NCBI GenBank assembly: GCA_021772635.1
Contig: JAJFLP010000020.1
Location: 1-56,537 of the forward strand
Direction of reading: 5' to 3'
From: Verrucomicrobiota bacterium
GTDB taxonomy: Bacteria; Verrucomicrobiota; Lentisphaeria; JABSQK01; JAJFLO01
DNA: 56,537 nt
Position 1 is the first letter of the stretch. Every line of letters begins with the position of its first letter. The position numbers and the translations under genes were made by a program. Positions 37,659-45,952 of the stretch are shown here, one piece after another. The notes under the pieces are model-generated. The model had not been told where the DNA came from. It did not search any database and saw only the letters and a list, made by a program, of their open reading frames with translations.

Positions 37659-37746
37659 ATGTAGGAGGCTGCTCCCGCAGGCGATAACGATTATTTTGGA
37701 CCGATACCGAAAAAACAGGATCGCCTGCGGGAGCAGCCTCCTACAT
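37659..37746. repeat. Perfect 27-bp inverted repeat hairpin
   Basis: Arms 37659-37685 and 37720-37746 are exactly complementary (ATGTAGGAGGCTGCTCCC inward to GCAGGCGAT) around a 34-nt loop. It is inserted between C scaffold parts (GAAACTTTGATC and TTTCAAGGAAGG). One arm-like piece, TGTAGGAGGC, occurs near 27858. Confidence 0.85.
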
Positions 37747-38029
37747 TATAAACAGCCTCAAAACCGGCTTACTTTCAAGGAAGGTTACGTCACAATACGC
37801 TAGCCTGAGATCAGTGAGTCACGAAGGTCGTACGGCTGAAGAAATATTGGAATATTTTAAGATCGGGCGTTCTTTGTAACTCATTTAGATTAGGTCTGAT
37901 ACATGCTTGCAGTAGACACTTTTGGGATAAATAAGGCTAGTGTACTGTTAGTTTCGGCGACCAAGGCAGTCGCGTTTTCGGTCCGGACAGATGGTCTCTC
38001 TCCGTATTCCCCGCCGGAAAAACTTTTAT

Positions 38030-39661
38030 ATGATTCGCATCGTTCAAAAACGTGAAGGCAGTCAGCATACCGGAATGTACACACACAAGAAAATAATTTC
38101 CTGCTGGACAGGCGCAGTTTCCGCTGCGTGCATCATCGGGATCTTCCTGATTTACGACGATTTCGGGATCACTTGGGATGAATCGGTACAGTCTCAATAC
38201 GGAGAACTGGCATTGGATTACTACGCATCGGGGCTACGCGACGACGCGTGTAATTCCTTTTTGAATCTCAAATACTACGGACCACTTTTCGAAATGGCTT
38301 GCGCCCTAGTTTACCGGATCGCCGATGACCTGAAATTCGAAATTCGTCATATTTGCACCGGCTTGGCGGCGGCGCTGACGGTGATCGGTGTGGTTAAGAT
38401 CGGAAGCTGGTTCCCTCACCCGGTCGTTCCGGTCTTTAGTTCTATTGCGCTTATCATGCTCCCAAGATATTTCGGACACGCGTTTAATAACTCCAAAGAT
38501 ATACCATTCGCGTGCGGATTTGTGTGGACGATCGCAGCCATGATCATACTGTTCCAGGAAAAGGAATTCAGATGGAAGTCGGTCATCTTAGCTGGAATAA
38601 TACTTGGACTTACGCTGTCGATTCGAGTCGGCGGGGTCATACTGATTATCTATTACGGAATCATCAGTGTTTTCTGGTACTTCACCAAGGTTTCTGACGG
38701 TATCGAGCGCCGCAATCTACTTGGCATTTGGGCTGTCAAAACGACCGCTCTTCTTCTTATCGCGTGGTTAATGATGGTACTGACATGGCCGTGGGCCCAT
38801 ATCAACCCGATCGGCAACCCACTTGAAGCCTTGGGCGTCGCCACGCAATTTGCGAAACCGCATTCGATATTGTTTGAAGGGAATATATTAGAAAGCCACC
38901 ATCTGCCATGGTACTACCTCTTAAAATACGTAATTATCACGACGCCGCTTACCCTTTTGACGGTCGCAATCATCGGGTTATTTTCCTGCGCTAAGACACT
39001 CGTAACAAATATAAAAAGTGCCGAATCACTAACGTGCTTTACCATCATCATGTGGCTGACTTTTCCGGTCGCGTTCTTCGCCATAAAAACTCCGAACATC
39101 TACGACGGAATCCGGCATTTTCTATTTATCCAACCAGCTATCGCGATTCTTTGCGGGATAGGTGCGTATTACTTGTTCCAACGACTCCGAATGATTATGC
39201 AGCCAGTCTTAGCGTATATCGCGATAACGGTTTTAGCGCTTTATCCGATTCCCGATCTAATCGCGCTGCATCCCTATCAAATGACCTACTTTAATCGCCT
39301 CTTCGGGGGATTGGCCGAAGCGTCGAAAAACTATGAGACGGACTACTGGCTATCGAGTTATAAAGAGGCCGCAGAATGGATTAATCAACACAAGAAACCG
39401 GGGGACGGGGGGAAAACGCGGGTACTACTCGCGGCGAATAACCATTCGCGATTATGCGCGGATTATTACTTCGATGACGATATCGAGACGGCCAGCATAT
39501 TCGCAACGAAGATCCCCGGAGACCTCGCTCCTGGAATCGCCTATTACGTAGCGACAACACGCTACGGTCTAGACCAGAATTTCCCGGAAACACCGGTGGT
39601 CCACACGATCGGGAGAAATAACGCGATCTATACGGTTATTAAACAAAGAAAAAGGGAGTAG
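38030..39661 (+). CDS. GT-C-type membrane glycosyltransferase (PMT/GT39-like)
   Basis: The protein is about 543 residues with roughly 12 membrane helices. After the first helix comes the acidic loop YDDFGITWDESVQSQYGELALDYY, the catalytic DE-type motif of GT-C enzymes. PRYFGHAFNNSKDIPFACGF is also conserved in these proteins. The C-terminal part is short and soluble. It probably transfers a sugar from a polyprenyl phosphate to a surface acceptor. The start is uncertain: the frame opens at 37991, but its first codons are B-like repeat, and ATG 38030 or 38075 (MYTHKK, just before helix 1) are more likely. It stands convergent to the next GT-C gene. Confidence 0.88.
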   Translation: MIRIVQKREGSQHTGMYTHKKIISCWTGAVSAACIIGIFLIYDDFGITWDESVQSQYGELALDYYASGLRDDACNSFLNLKYYGPLFEMACALVYRIADDLKFEIRHICTGLAAALTVIGVVKIGSWFPHPVVPVFSSIALIMLPRYFGHAFNNSKDIPFACGFVWTIAAMIILFQEKEFRWKSVILAGIILGLTLSIRVGGVILIIYYGIISVFWYFTKVSDGIERRNLLGIWAVKTTALLLIAWLMMVLTWPWAHINPIGNPLEALGVATQFAKPHSILFEGNILESHHLPWYYLLKYVIITTPLTLLTVAIIGLFSCAKTLVTNIKSAESLTCFTIIMWLTFPVAFFAIKTPNIYDGIRHFLFIQPAIAILCGIGAYYLFQRLRMIMQPVLAYIAITVLALYPIPDLIALHPYQMTYFNRLFGGLAEASKNYETDYWLSSYKEAAEWINQHKKPGDGGKTRVLLAANNHSRLCADYYFDDDIETASIFATKIPGDLAPGIAYYVATTRYGLDQNFPETPVVHTIGRNNAIYTVIKQRKRE

Positions 39662-39705
39662 TACGGCGCTTTGATTTTATCCGGCAGTCGGCGAATTCTC
39701 AATCC

Positions 39706-39826
39706 TATACCGAATGTTTTCAGGTTTTCCTCGGGATTACCCATCCCCCATCAGCGAGGATCCCGTTCGTGCGGTCCGCCCGAGCGGACTCCGTCCATGC
39801 GGACCCAAAATTTACGGCTTGCAGTA
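39706..39826 (-). repeat. B-family repeat between two GT-C genes
   Basis: TATACCGAATGTTTTCAGG at one end and TTACGGCTTGCAGTATATT at the other, with CATCAGCGAGGATCCCG and GTCCGCCCGAGCGGACTCC hairpins inside. Its right end is 3 bp from the stop codon of the gene at 39829, in a convergent gap. Confidence 0.8.
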
Positions 39827-39828
39827 TA

Positions 39829-41328
39829 TTATAAACGGGCACTGGCTATTCGCCGTATAAATATCTTGCCACCTGCGATTTCTTCGTGTAACTCGTAATT
39901 TTCGTGAATCCAGGCCTCGAACTCACCGTGTGCGGGATTGAGTAATACGCACCACTTCGGCGCAGCCGTTTTTAACTCATCGAACACCGCCCCCCAACTG
40001 GTTACGTCCATTGATACGTAGTTCCAGGCGACAAAATAGCGCGTTGCCGGTGAGTTCCCGGAATAGAAGTATATGCCCGGATGTGTTCCATCAATATATA
40101 TTTCTTCACCCGTAATACCTTTCGCAGCCAGCTCTTTTCCGATGAACCGATCGCGTACAAACCAGTTGTTATTACCGTACTTGGAATAACTGATCTCGTT
40201 CGGATGTATCCTGAGGTAATACTGATATGTGTAACCAAGTAGATATGCGCAGAACGCGATCAAAGTCAGCGTTCGCCACGGGTCGTCTATAACTTTGCAA
40301 AAAATAGATATCCCTATCACCGTGAACGGCAGGAGTAGAATATAATAGTGCGGCATATTCGATCCGGGTATAGCGATAGCAATCCCTACCGCAGCCATGA
40401 AGTACAGGACCAATCTGCTCCCATACCGCCGTGGCTTAGCGATTTGCGCCCAGATCGCACCTGCTATCGCCGTCAGAATTAGCGGTGTAATGACCATCAC
40501 AGCCGTGTCGAACGGCGCCATGATCAGTGAACTGATGATCTTGAAAATAGAATTTCCTACTTCGGAAGTCACGTGATGAGAGTTCCGATTGAACTGCTCG
40601 ATCAAGATGGAAGGGGAATATCCGAGCGCTGTGTAAATGAGAACATGAATAGCAATGGCGACGATACCCGCCGCACATAGTATTCCTGCCATCACGTTCC
40701 AGCGTCTCCACGTCTCCTTTGAAATAAGTAGAAACGGGATTATTAGAAACGGGATAGTGACCTGTTTCACAACGACTGACAAAACAATTATCACATAAGC
40801 AATGATTAACCAAATATAGCGCCCGTCACTTTGAAACTGCCGTAATGTCAGGTATGCGGCGAGCAGAAACGGAAGTATAAAAACTTCGCTATTGGCGCCG
40901 TTCGCGTGACAGGACCACAGGCCGCTAAACAAAGACCACAGGAATAAGAGGAGCGCGGTACTGATCATCGAATGCCGCGTCGCAATGAAGTAGTAGCATA
41001 ACAGCAGCGTGCAGAAGACAACGGAAAGCGTCGCGAGAATCTTGGGGGCATATTCGTTGTACCCGAATAGCGTAATCGCTACCCGGTATATGACGAATGT
41101 TCCGATAGGCTTGTTGTCCCACAGGGTGACGTACGGCTTACCGCCGTCGATCCAGTCCTGGGCGATTATCGAGTATATCGCTTCATCCGCCTCAAGCGGT
41201 TCCTCGAAGGTGTGGCTCCGAAGGAATACAGTGACTGCAAGATTCGCAATAAGGACCACGGACAGTATCAGGATGTACGAGGGTCCGGAATGACTGGCGT
41301 CTAAATCTTTGTTATTCTTGCTTGGCAT
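39829..41328 (-). CDS. GT-C-type membrane glycosyltransferase (PMT_2/ArnT-like)
   Basis: This 499-residue protein has about 11 membrane helices. After helix 1 lies EEPLEADEAIYSIIAQDWIDGGKPYVTLWDNKPIG, matching the PMT_2/ArnT loop with the catalytic DE and the WDNKPP-like motif. A periplasmic C-terminal region contains GEEIYIDGTHPGIYFYSG. It probably uses undecaprenyl-phosphate sugars to decorate a surface glycan or protein. The ATG at 41328 has no clear ribosome site. The stop is flanked directly by a B repeat. Confidence 0.9.
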   Translation of the reverse strand: MPSKNNKDLDASHSGPSYILILSVVLIANLAVTVFLRSHTFEEPLEADEAIYSIIAQDWIDGGKPYVTLWDNKPIGTFVIYRVAITLFGYNEYAPKILATLSVVFCTLLLCYYFIATRHSMISTALLLFLWSLFSGLWSCHANGANSEVFILPFLLAAYLTLRQFQSDGRYIWLIIAYVIIVLSVVVKQVTIPFLIIPFLLISKETWRRWNVMAGILCAAGIVAIAIHVLIYTALGYSPSILIEQFNRNSHHVTSEVGNSIFKIISSLIMAPFDTAVMVITPLILTAIAGAIWAQIAKPRRYGSRLVLYFMAAVGIAIAIPGSNMPHYYILLLPFTVIGISIFCKVIDDPWRTLTLIAFCAYLLGYTYQYYLRIHPNEISYSKYGNNNWFVRDRFIGKELAAKGITGEEIYIDGTHPGIYFYSGNSPATRYFVAWNYVSMDVTSWGAVFDELKTAAPKWCVLLNPAHGEFEAWIHENYELHEEIAGGKIFIRRIASARL

Positions 41329-41414
41329 CGAGTCGAATGATCCCTGGATTTCAGACTGAAAATTAGCCCTCCCGCACCCGGCAACAGTCTAGCGACCGTA
41401 GTGTCGCATGCTTA

Positions 41415-41564
41415 TATACCGAACGTCGTCAACCTGCGGGACGAAACATCGTTCAGAGTCTCTTACGCAATCATTTTGAAGTCGTCTCCCCGTATTCTCG
41501 GAGTCCGCTCATGCGGGAAGAGTCTCGGGTAATCCGAACCGGAAATTGTACCGCCTGCGGTATA
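41415..41564 (-). repeat. B-family repeat abutting a stop codon
   Basis: TATACCGAACGTCGTCAACC at one end and ATTGTACCGCCTGCGGTATA at the other, with CTCTTACGCAATCATTTTGAAG and CGGAGTCCGCTCATGCGG inside. Its right end is 1 bp from the stop of the gene ending at 41566. Confidence 0.8.
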
Positions 41565-41565
41565 T

Positions 41566-43056
41566 TCACAAGCCTTGTTTCAGAAAATGACCAGATGGAC
41601 TATCCGCAATATACAGAGCAAGGTGTCCACTGGGTGCCGGATAGTCATGATCGTAATCGACCAATAAATACCGTACTTCTTTTTCACTTCGGACACTTTC
41701 AGAATCTAACGAATACAGACTGAGTAACGTATAAAACGAATGAGGGAAGTACTTATAGTTATCGACATTAATAATAATTTTACTCTCAGGCGACCATTCA
41801 ACAATTCGCTGAACCACATCAATTTGATTGCGTAAAGTGGCCCCGTAGTGGATTGATCGGTTCCCGCCATTCATGTGGATAAATAATATGAGCGAACACA
41901 GTAAGATGGTCATCGAAATAAAATAGGTTTTGTACGCGATCAAACAGCGTTTCTCCTGATGAAGTTTATCGAGGTAGCTCCAAAGGAAAAAAAAGTAGGC
42001 AAACCAAACGCCGATAAAGTACTGAGGATGTTGCCGATGCTTCGTAATCAGGTAGAAAGTAAAGTTGACCAAAAGTGTAGCGACACAATAAATGGCTAAC
42101 TTATCGCGGACGTCAAACGACTGACGGTCACGGCGTTTAATGTATACTGATCGTGCAGCACTAAAGATTCCAAGATAAAAGAACACAATGCTCACTGAAG
42201 TAATCGCAATTAGACTCGCTGTAGCCCAGAACGGCAATAGAAAATGTTTTGAGTAAATTGCGGGAATATAGGCCTCCGGCCACCCGAAAAAACTGAAATA
42301 CCTCACGCCGGTTAAACATCCGAGTAGACTTTCCCATGCGGACACTGCCAGTCTATCCGAAAACTGAAGATTCTGATAGACCTCAAGTGAGTATGGGAGC
42401 AGTGCGCCACCAATAACGGCGCATAGAGGAACGAGCGATTTCCACCTTTCCATCAGCCATCGATGATGAAATAGAGGTAGCACGATAAGAAATGCCAATA
42501 TCGGGAACAACGATTTAAGCTGCGTAAAAAGCAATACAAGACTGACTGCCGCCGCCAAATATAACGAGATAACGCGCTCGTGCTTAAGAAAATGAACATA
42601 AAGAAGAAACAGCGATGCAGATAGGGGGATCACGAAACAATCGTCCCACAACACACGATTCAGGAGATATAGATACGGTGAAACGAATATCAGGAGTATA
42701 GGACTTCTCCAAAGTCCCAATTGAAAACGAACCCGGTCAAGTATAAAAAGTGTAAAAAAAATCGTCAGCGTATTCTTGATCATACTGATCAAGATAAGGT
42801 CTTTAGTGAGTAGTAAACACAATTGAAAGAACCAGGTGGGAATTGGACCGTATCGTATTCCCACCGATCCAGACAAGCCTTGCTCCGCCAAGCGAAAATT
42901 TCGATTTGCCTCGAGGGCATTCGCGATTAATTTGGGCTCGTCGTTAATGAACGGGATATCGCCTGGCCATATGAATGAAATCCCCATCAATAGGATCGCA
43001 TATAGCCAAAACCTATCTCGGTCAATCTTCTCTGGCTCAAACAGTAACACACGCAC
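41566..43056 (-). CDS. Polytopic membrane protein, GT-C-like
   Basis: This 496-residue protein has about 10-12 membrane helices. The loop after helix 1 carries GDIPFINDEPKLIANALEANRNF, an acidic DE motif placed as in GT-C glycosyltransferases. QHPQYFIGVWFAYFFF and a soluble C-terminal end follow. The start is GTG at 43056, which overlaps the oxidoreductase gene by 20 bp, so the two are translated together. It is the last gene of a four-gene minus-strand operon for glycan building (45556 to 41566). The family match is less clear than for the neighbouring GT-C genes. Confidence 0.83.
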   Translation of the reverse strand: MRVLLFEPEKIDRDRFWLYAILLMGISFIWPGDIPFINDEPKLIANALEANRNFRLAEQGLSGSVGIRYGPIPTWFFQLCLLLTKDLILISMIKNTLTIFFTLFILDRVRFQLGLWRSPILLIFVSPYLYLLNRVLWDDCFVIPLSASLFLLYVHFLKHERVISLYLAAAVSLVLLFTQLKSLFPILAFLIVLPLFHHRWLMERWKSLVPLCAVIGGALLPYSLEVYQNLQFSDRLAVSAWESLLGCLTGVRYFSFFGWPEAYIPAIYSKHFLLPFWATASLIAITSVSIVFFYLGIFSAARSVYIKRRDRQSFDVRDKLAIYCVATLLVNFTFYLITKHRQHPQYFIGVWFAYFFFLWSYLDKLHQEKRCLIAYKTYFISMTILLCSLILFIHMNGGNRSIHYGATLRNQIDVVQRIVEWSPESKIIINVDNYKYFPHSFYTLLSLYSLDSESVRSEKEVRYLLVDYDHDYPAPSGHLALYIADSPSGHFLKQGL

Positions 43057-44059
43057 CGCCGGCGGCTATTGATCGATCCGTCGCTTCCAGACACTCAACG
43101 ATGCGGGTTCCGAATTGAGCGTCAACTAAAGGACTCTTATTCTCGAGTAAGCATTGCACGAAATGGTTGCACTCGGCCTTCAGGGGTTCCGCCTGCCGTA
43201 TTTTTGGGATACTGATATCACCATCCAGAATCGAAAACTTAAATTCCGAATAGGTACCTTCCACCTGTTCAGTCAAATCCTGCAACTCCACGCGCTTGTC
43301 ATATATTCGAATGCTCTCGTTGGGACGCATATCATCCCAAACGACCATTTTCCTCTCTCCGACAACTGTAATCTGTCTAACTTTACGGGGGTGTATCCAG
43401 GAAACCAGCATATTACAGCTGACGCCATTAGGATAAAATACGTTTGCGCTTACTACGTCCTCTCGTTCGCGCCCCAGAACCTTGCTTCCAGACACTGAAA
43501 CTTTTTCTGGCGAAGCATCCAGCCAGTAATTTACAATAGAGATATCGTGGGATGCCAAATCCCAGAACGCATTCACGTCCTCGCGAATCGGCCCCAGGTT
43601 CGTTCGTTGAGTATGGATAAATAATATCTTGCCCAGTTCACCAGAATTAATCATCTCCCGGATGTATTCGATCCCAGGGTTAAAGAGGAAGACATGACCA
43701 ACCATCAAAATTAAACGGTTGTCGGCCGCTAACGCAGTGAGCTCTCGACACTCGGACGACGAGGCAGCCATCGGCTTCTCAACAAACACATGTCTGCCGG
43801 ATTTTAGTATATTTTTGGCTAACTCAAAATGGGTATGTACTGGCGTCGCTACAACAACGGCCTCGACCGGAGAGTCTGAAGCTAACATCTCCTGCGTTGA
43901 ACTGCTTATTCCGACATTATAGCGACTAACTTTATTGAGTTTAATGGGGTCGAGGTCGCAAACGAAATCAACCGTAACCGCCTCGTGTTCGAAAAAATTG
44001 CGGAATAAATTCGGTCCCCAATGTCCAAGCCCAATCTGCGAAATTCGGACCTGCTTCAT
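43037..44059 (-). CDS. Gfo/Idh/MocA-family sugar dehydrogenase (WlbA-like)
   Basis: This 340-residue NAD(P)-dependent oxidoreductase has Rossmann motif GLGHWGPN at 10-17 and the conserved EKP at 94-96. FWDLASHDISI carries the catalytic-region histidine. GLGHWGPNLFRNF and the paired acetyltransferase gene are typical of WlbA/WbpB-type enzymes that oxidise C3 of UDP-GlcNAcA on the way to diacetamido-uronic acids. Here the aminotransferase (WlbC) and the UDP-GlcNAc 6-dehydrogenase (WlbO/WbpA) are missing, so the exact substrate is inferred. It overlaps the acetyltransferase gene by 4 bp (ATGA). Confidence 0.9.
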   Translation of the reverse strand: MKQVRISQIGLGHWGPNLFRNFFEHEAVTVDFVCDLDPIKLNKVSRYNVGISSSTQEMLASDSPVEAVVVATPVHTHFELAKNILKSGRHVFVEKPMAASSSECRELTALAADNRLILMVGHVFLFNPGIEYIREMINSGELGKILFIHTQRTNLGPIREDVNAFWDLASHDISIVNYWLDASPEKVSVSGSKVLGREREDVVSANVFYPNGVSCNMLVSWIHPRKVRQITVVGERKMVVWDDMRPNESIRIYDKRVELQDLTEQVEGTYSEFKFSILDGDISIPKIRQAEPLKAECNHFVQCLLENKSPLVDAQFGTRIVECLEATDRSIAAGGACVTV

Positions 44060-44718
44060 GGCACCCTCCGGTCACTGGTGACCTTTATCTGGCAGGACTC
44101 GTGTACAACCGATGGGTATCCGTTGATGAATTCGAACGTTGATCCACAGTCGCATTTTCCTGGCGTAATCTCGGTTGGCAGTCGACGTCCACAAAGACAT
44201 ACCCAGCCGATTCGACGAGCTGGATTTCCGACCATAAGGGACAACGGCAAGACGTCCCGTATCACAACCGCGCCGGCACCGATCATTGCGAATGCGCCAA
44301 GTGAGATCCCGCACACCACGGTAACGTTGGCACCAAGAGCGACTCCCCGCCCAACGCGAGTGCTGGATAACCACGAATCGGACGTATAGATTATCTTACC
44401 AATCGGTGACCTTGCTGAGCGCGGATACATGTCATTCGTGAACACGGTGTTCGGACCGATAAAAACATCATCGTCAACAATAACGCCGTCCCACAAAAGT
44501 GAATTGTTCTTAATCGTCACGCGATCGCCAATAACAACCCCGGATTCAACGAACACGTTATTCCCAACATTGCAATCAACGCCGATTTTCGCGTCTTTTT
44601 GCACGTGTGCAAAAGCCCAAATTCTCGTCCCGATGCCAATATCTGCGATATCCGCGTCGACCAAGGCCCGGTCGTGAATAAAAACTTCAGGTTCTCTCCG
44701 ATCATTCGATTTCTCCAT
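44056..44718 (-). CDS. Hexapeptide-repeat N-acetyltransferase (WlbB/WbpD-like) with a zinc ribbon
   Basis: This 220-residue left-handed beta-helix acyltransferase has hexapeptide repeats from about residue 15 to 165 (IGIGTRIWAFAHVQKDAKIG, VGNNVFVESGVVIGDRV, NVTVVCGISLGAFAMIGAGAVV, VGNPARRIGWV). FTNDMYPRS matches the acceptor loop of WlbB/WbpD. A C-terminal extension with CLCGRRLP and CDCGSTFE is zinc-ribbon-like. It probably acetylates the 3-amino sugar nucleotide made by the WlbA-like product and a missing aminotransferase. Its start at 44718 follows the GT2 gene by about 127 nt. Confidence 0.92.
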   Translation of the reverse strand: MEKSNDRREPEVFIHDRALVDADIADIGIGTRIWAFAHVQKDAKIGVDCNVGNNVFVESGVVIGDRVTIKNNSLLWDGVIVDDDVFIGPNTVFTNDMYPRSARSPIGKIIYTSDSWLSSTRVGRGVALGANVTVVCGISLGAFAMIGAGAVVIRDVLPLSLMVGNPARRIGWVCLCGRRLPTEITPGKCDCGSTFEFINGYPSVVHESCQIKVTSDRRVP

Positions 44719-44845
44719 AGCCGCCTCTTCTGCTTTGTTCCAAGTGAATTTATGACGTTAGACCCGTTTGCATTCGCCCGTGATCGCCCACGAATTATTA
44801 AACCGTAATTTATTCCACGCCGTCGAAAATTGGACCGTTTACGGG

Positions 44846-45556
44846 CTACCGCAAGCCCAAGCCCACGAGTACCCAGGATTCAAGCATATGCCACCAACTT
44901 ACGATTGGCGTCATTTTCGAGTAGTTCTTTTTGTCCGGCGGGTAGATCATACTCGTCGGAACCTCCAAACAGGTGTACCCAAGTTTTAAGGCCTTCGCGT
45001 ATAAATAATACTCAAACTGATATCGGTAAAGCCAAGTCGCTTTCCACTCGATTTCGGGATCAAACAAGAGCTTCGTCCGGAACGCCCGATAACCATTCGT
45101 CGCGTCAGTGAGTTTACGACGGAATAACACGTATACGAGAGTATTAACGACAAGTGGTATCGACACGCGCCGAAACAACGGGAGATTCGGATAAGCACCG
45201 CCATCAAGGAATCGGCTGCCGGTTACATAATCGGCGGCTCCGTCGCTAATCGGTGCAAGAATCCGATGCATCTCGGACGGTAACATCTTTCCATTCCCCG
45301 CGATATTAACAACGACATCGTACTTAAGCTCCAATGCGCGCTCGGCCCCAAGGCGCAACGCGTATCCAATCCCATAGTTACGGTCGAGACGGACGTGTTC
45401 AAATCCAGATGACGCTATCATTTCACTGGAACCGTCAGTGCTACCATTGTCCACAATATAAAGTAAGTCAACAGGCATACAATCTTTACACCGGCGGATT
45501 AAATCGGGTAGATCGCGGGCCTGGTTGTAGACCGGCATTACGCATAGTGATTTCAA
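44846..45556 (-). CDS. GT2 glycosyltransferase, DPM1/polyprenyl-phosphate sugar synthase type
   Basis: This 236-residue enzyme has VMPVYNQARDLPDLI at 6-20, VDNGSTDGSSEMI at 35-47, GIGYALRLGAERALE and NGYRAFRT, as in dolichol-phosphate mannose synthase-like GT2. The DXD region reads NIAGNGKMLPSEM, where most relatives have an Asp-containing DADGQ-type motif, so metal binding may differ. There is no C-terminal membrane anchor. It probably makes a polyprenyl-phosphate sugar that the GT-C proteins nearby could use, a coherent but inferred pathway. It is the first gene of the 45556-41566 operon. Confidence 0.9.
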   Translation of the reverse strand: MKSLCVMPVYNQARDLPDLIRRCKDCMPVDLLYIVDNGSTDGSSEMIASSGFEHVRLDRNYGIGYALRLGAERALELKYDVVVNIAGNGKMLPSEMHRILAPISDGAADYVTGSRFLDGGAYPNLPLFRRVSIPLVVNTLVYVLFRRKLTDATNGYRAFRTKLLFDPEIEWKATWLYRYQFEYYLYAKALKLGYTCLEVPTSMIYPPDKKNYSKMTPIVSWWHMLESWVLVGLGLR

Positions 45557-45952
45557 GATCTCATCCCTTAGGCAACGAATTCAAAGTCGTCCGAAAATTG
45601 TACCGCTTGTGATATAAACTGCGAATATTCCAAACCAAATGGAGTGTTCGCGAATTTGTCCTGCCGTATGCAAACTCTTAATGGACGGGTTACCTGACAC
45701 TGAACAACACTTTCTTTCCGAAACATTGTGAGTAAGTTATACCGAACGCCGTTGAGTTTTCGTCCGGATTACCCGCCCCGCACGAGCGGAGTCCGTCCAT
45801 ACGGACCAAAAATTGTACTGCTTGAAGTATAACGGTGAATTCTAGAGACGGCAATCGCGACTTGGGGCGCGCTTCACCAATCCCGTCAGTTCGCTTACAT
45901 ACTGAACGCCTGCGACTACCTCTGCTAACATCGAAACCAAGCACACCAAATC
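45557..45952. other. Intergenic region with two B-type pieces
   Basis: A half B (GTCCGAAAATTGTACCGCTTGTGATATA, about 45589-45616) lies just before the GT2 start and a full B at 45738-45831 follows. 45617-45737 and 45832-45952 show no gene. This divergent region should carry promoters for both operons. Confidence 0.5.
45738..45831 (-). repeat. B-family repeat, compact full copy
   Basis: TATACCGAACGCCGTTGAG, TTTTCGTCCGGATTACCCG, CCCGCACGAGCGGAG, GTCCGTCCATACGGAC, ending ATTGTACTGCTTGAAGTATA. Both ends are intact. It is close in make-up to the copy inside the TolQ/ExbB gene. Confidence 0.85.

Larger units (their letters stand above)
37093..38029. other. Long intergenic region of C-family cassettes
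   Basis: Holds a tandem C array (37130-37520), a lone 27-bp hairpin (37659-37746), CTAG junctions at 37801 and 37935 and B-like fragments near 37980 (TTTCGGTCCGGAC, TCTCTCTCCGTATTC). No gene is supported. Confidence 0.55.

Noticed and set aside
26430..37746. CRISPR array
   Set aside because: Repeats are paired hairpins with irregular spacing and no constant spacer length, and no cas genes are present.
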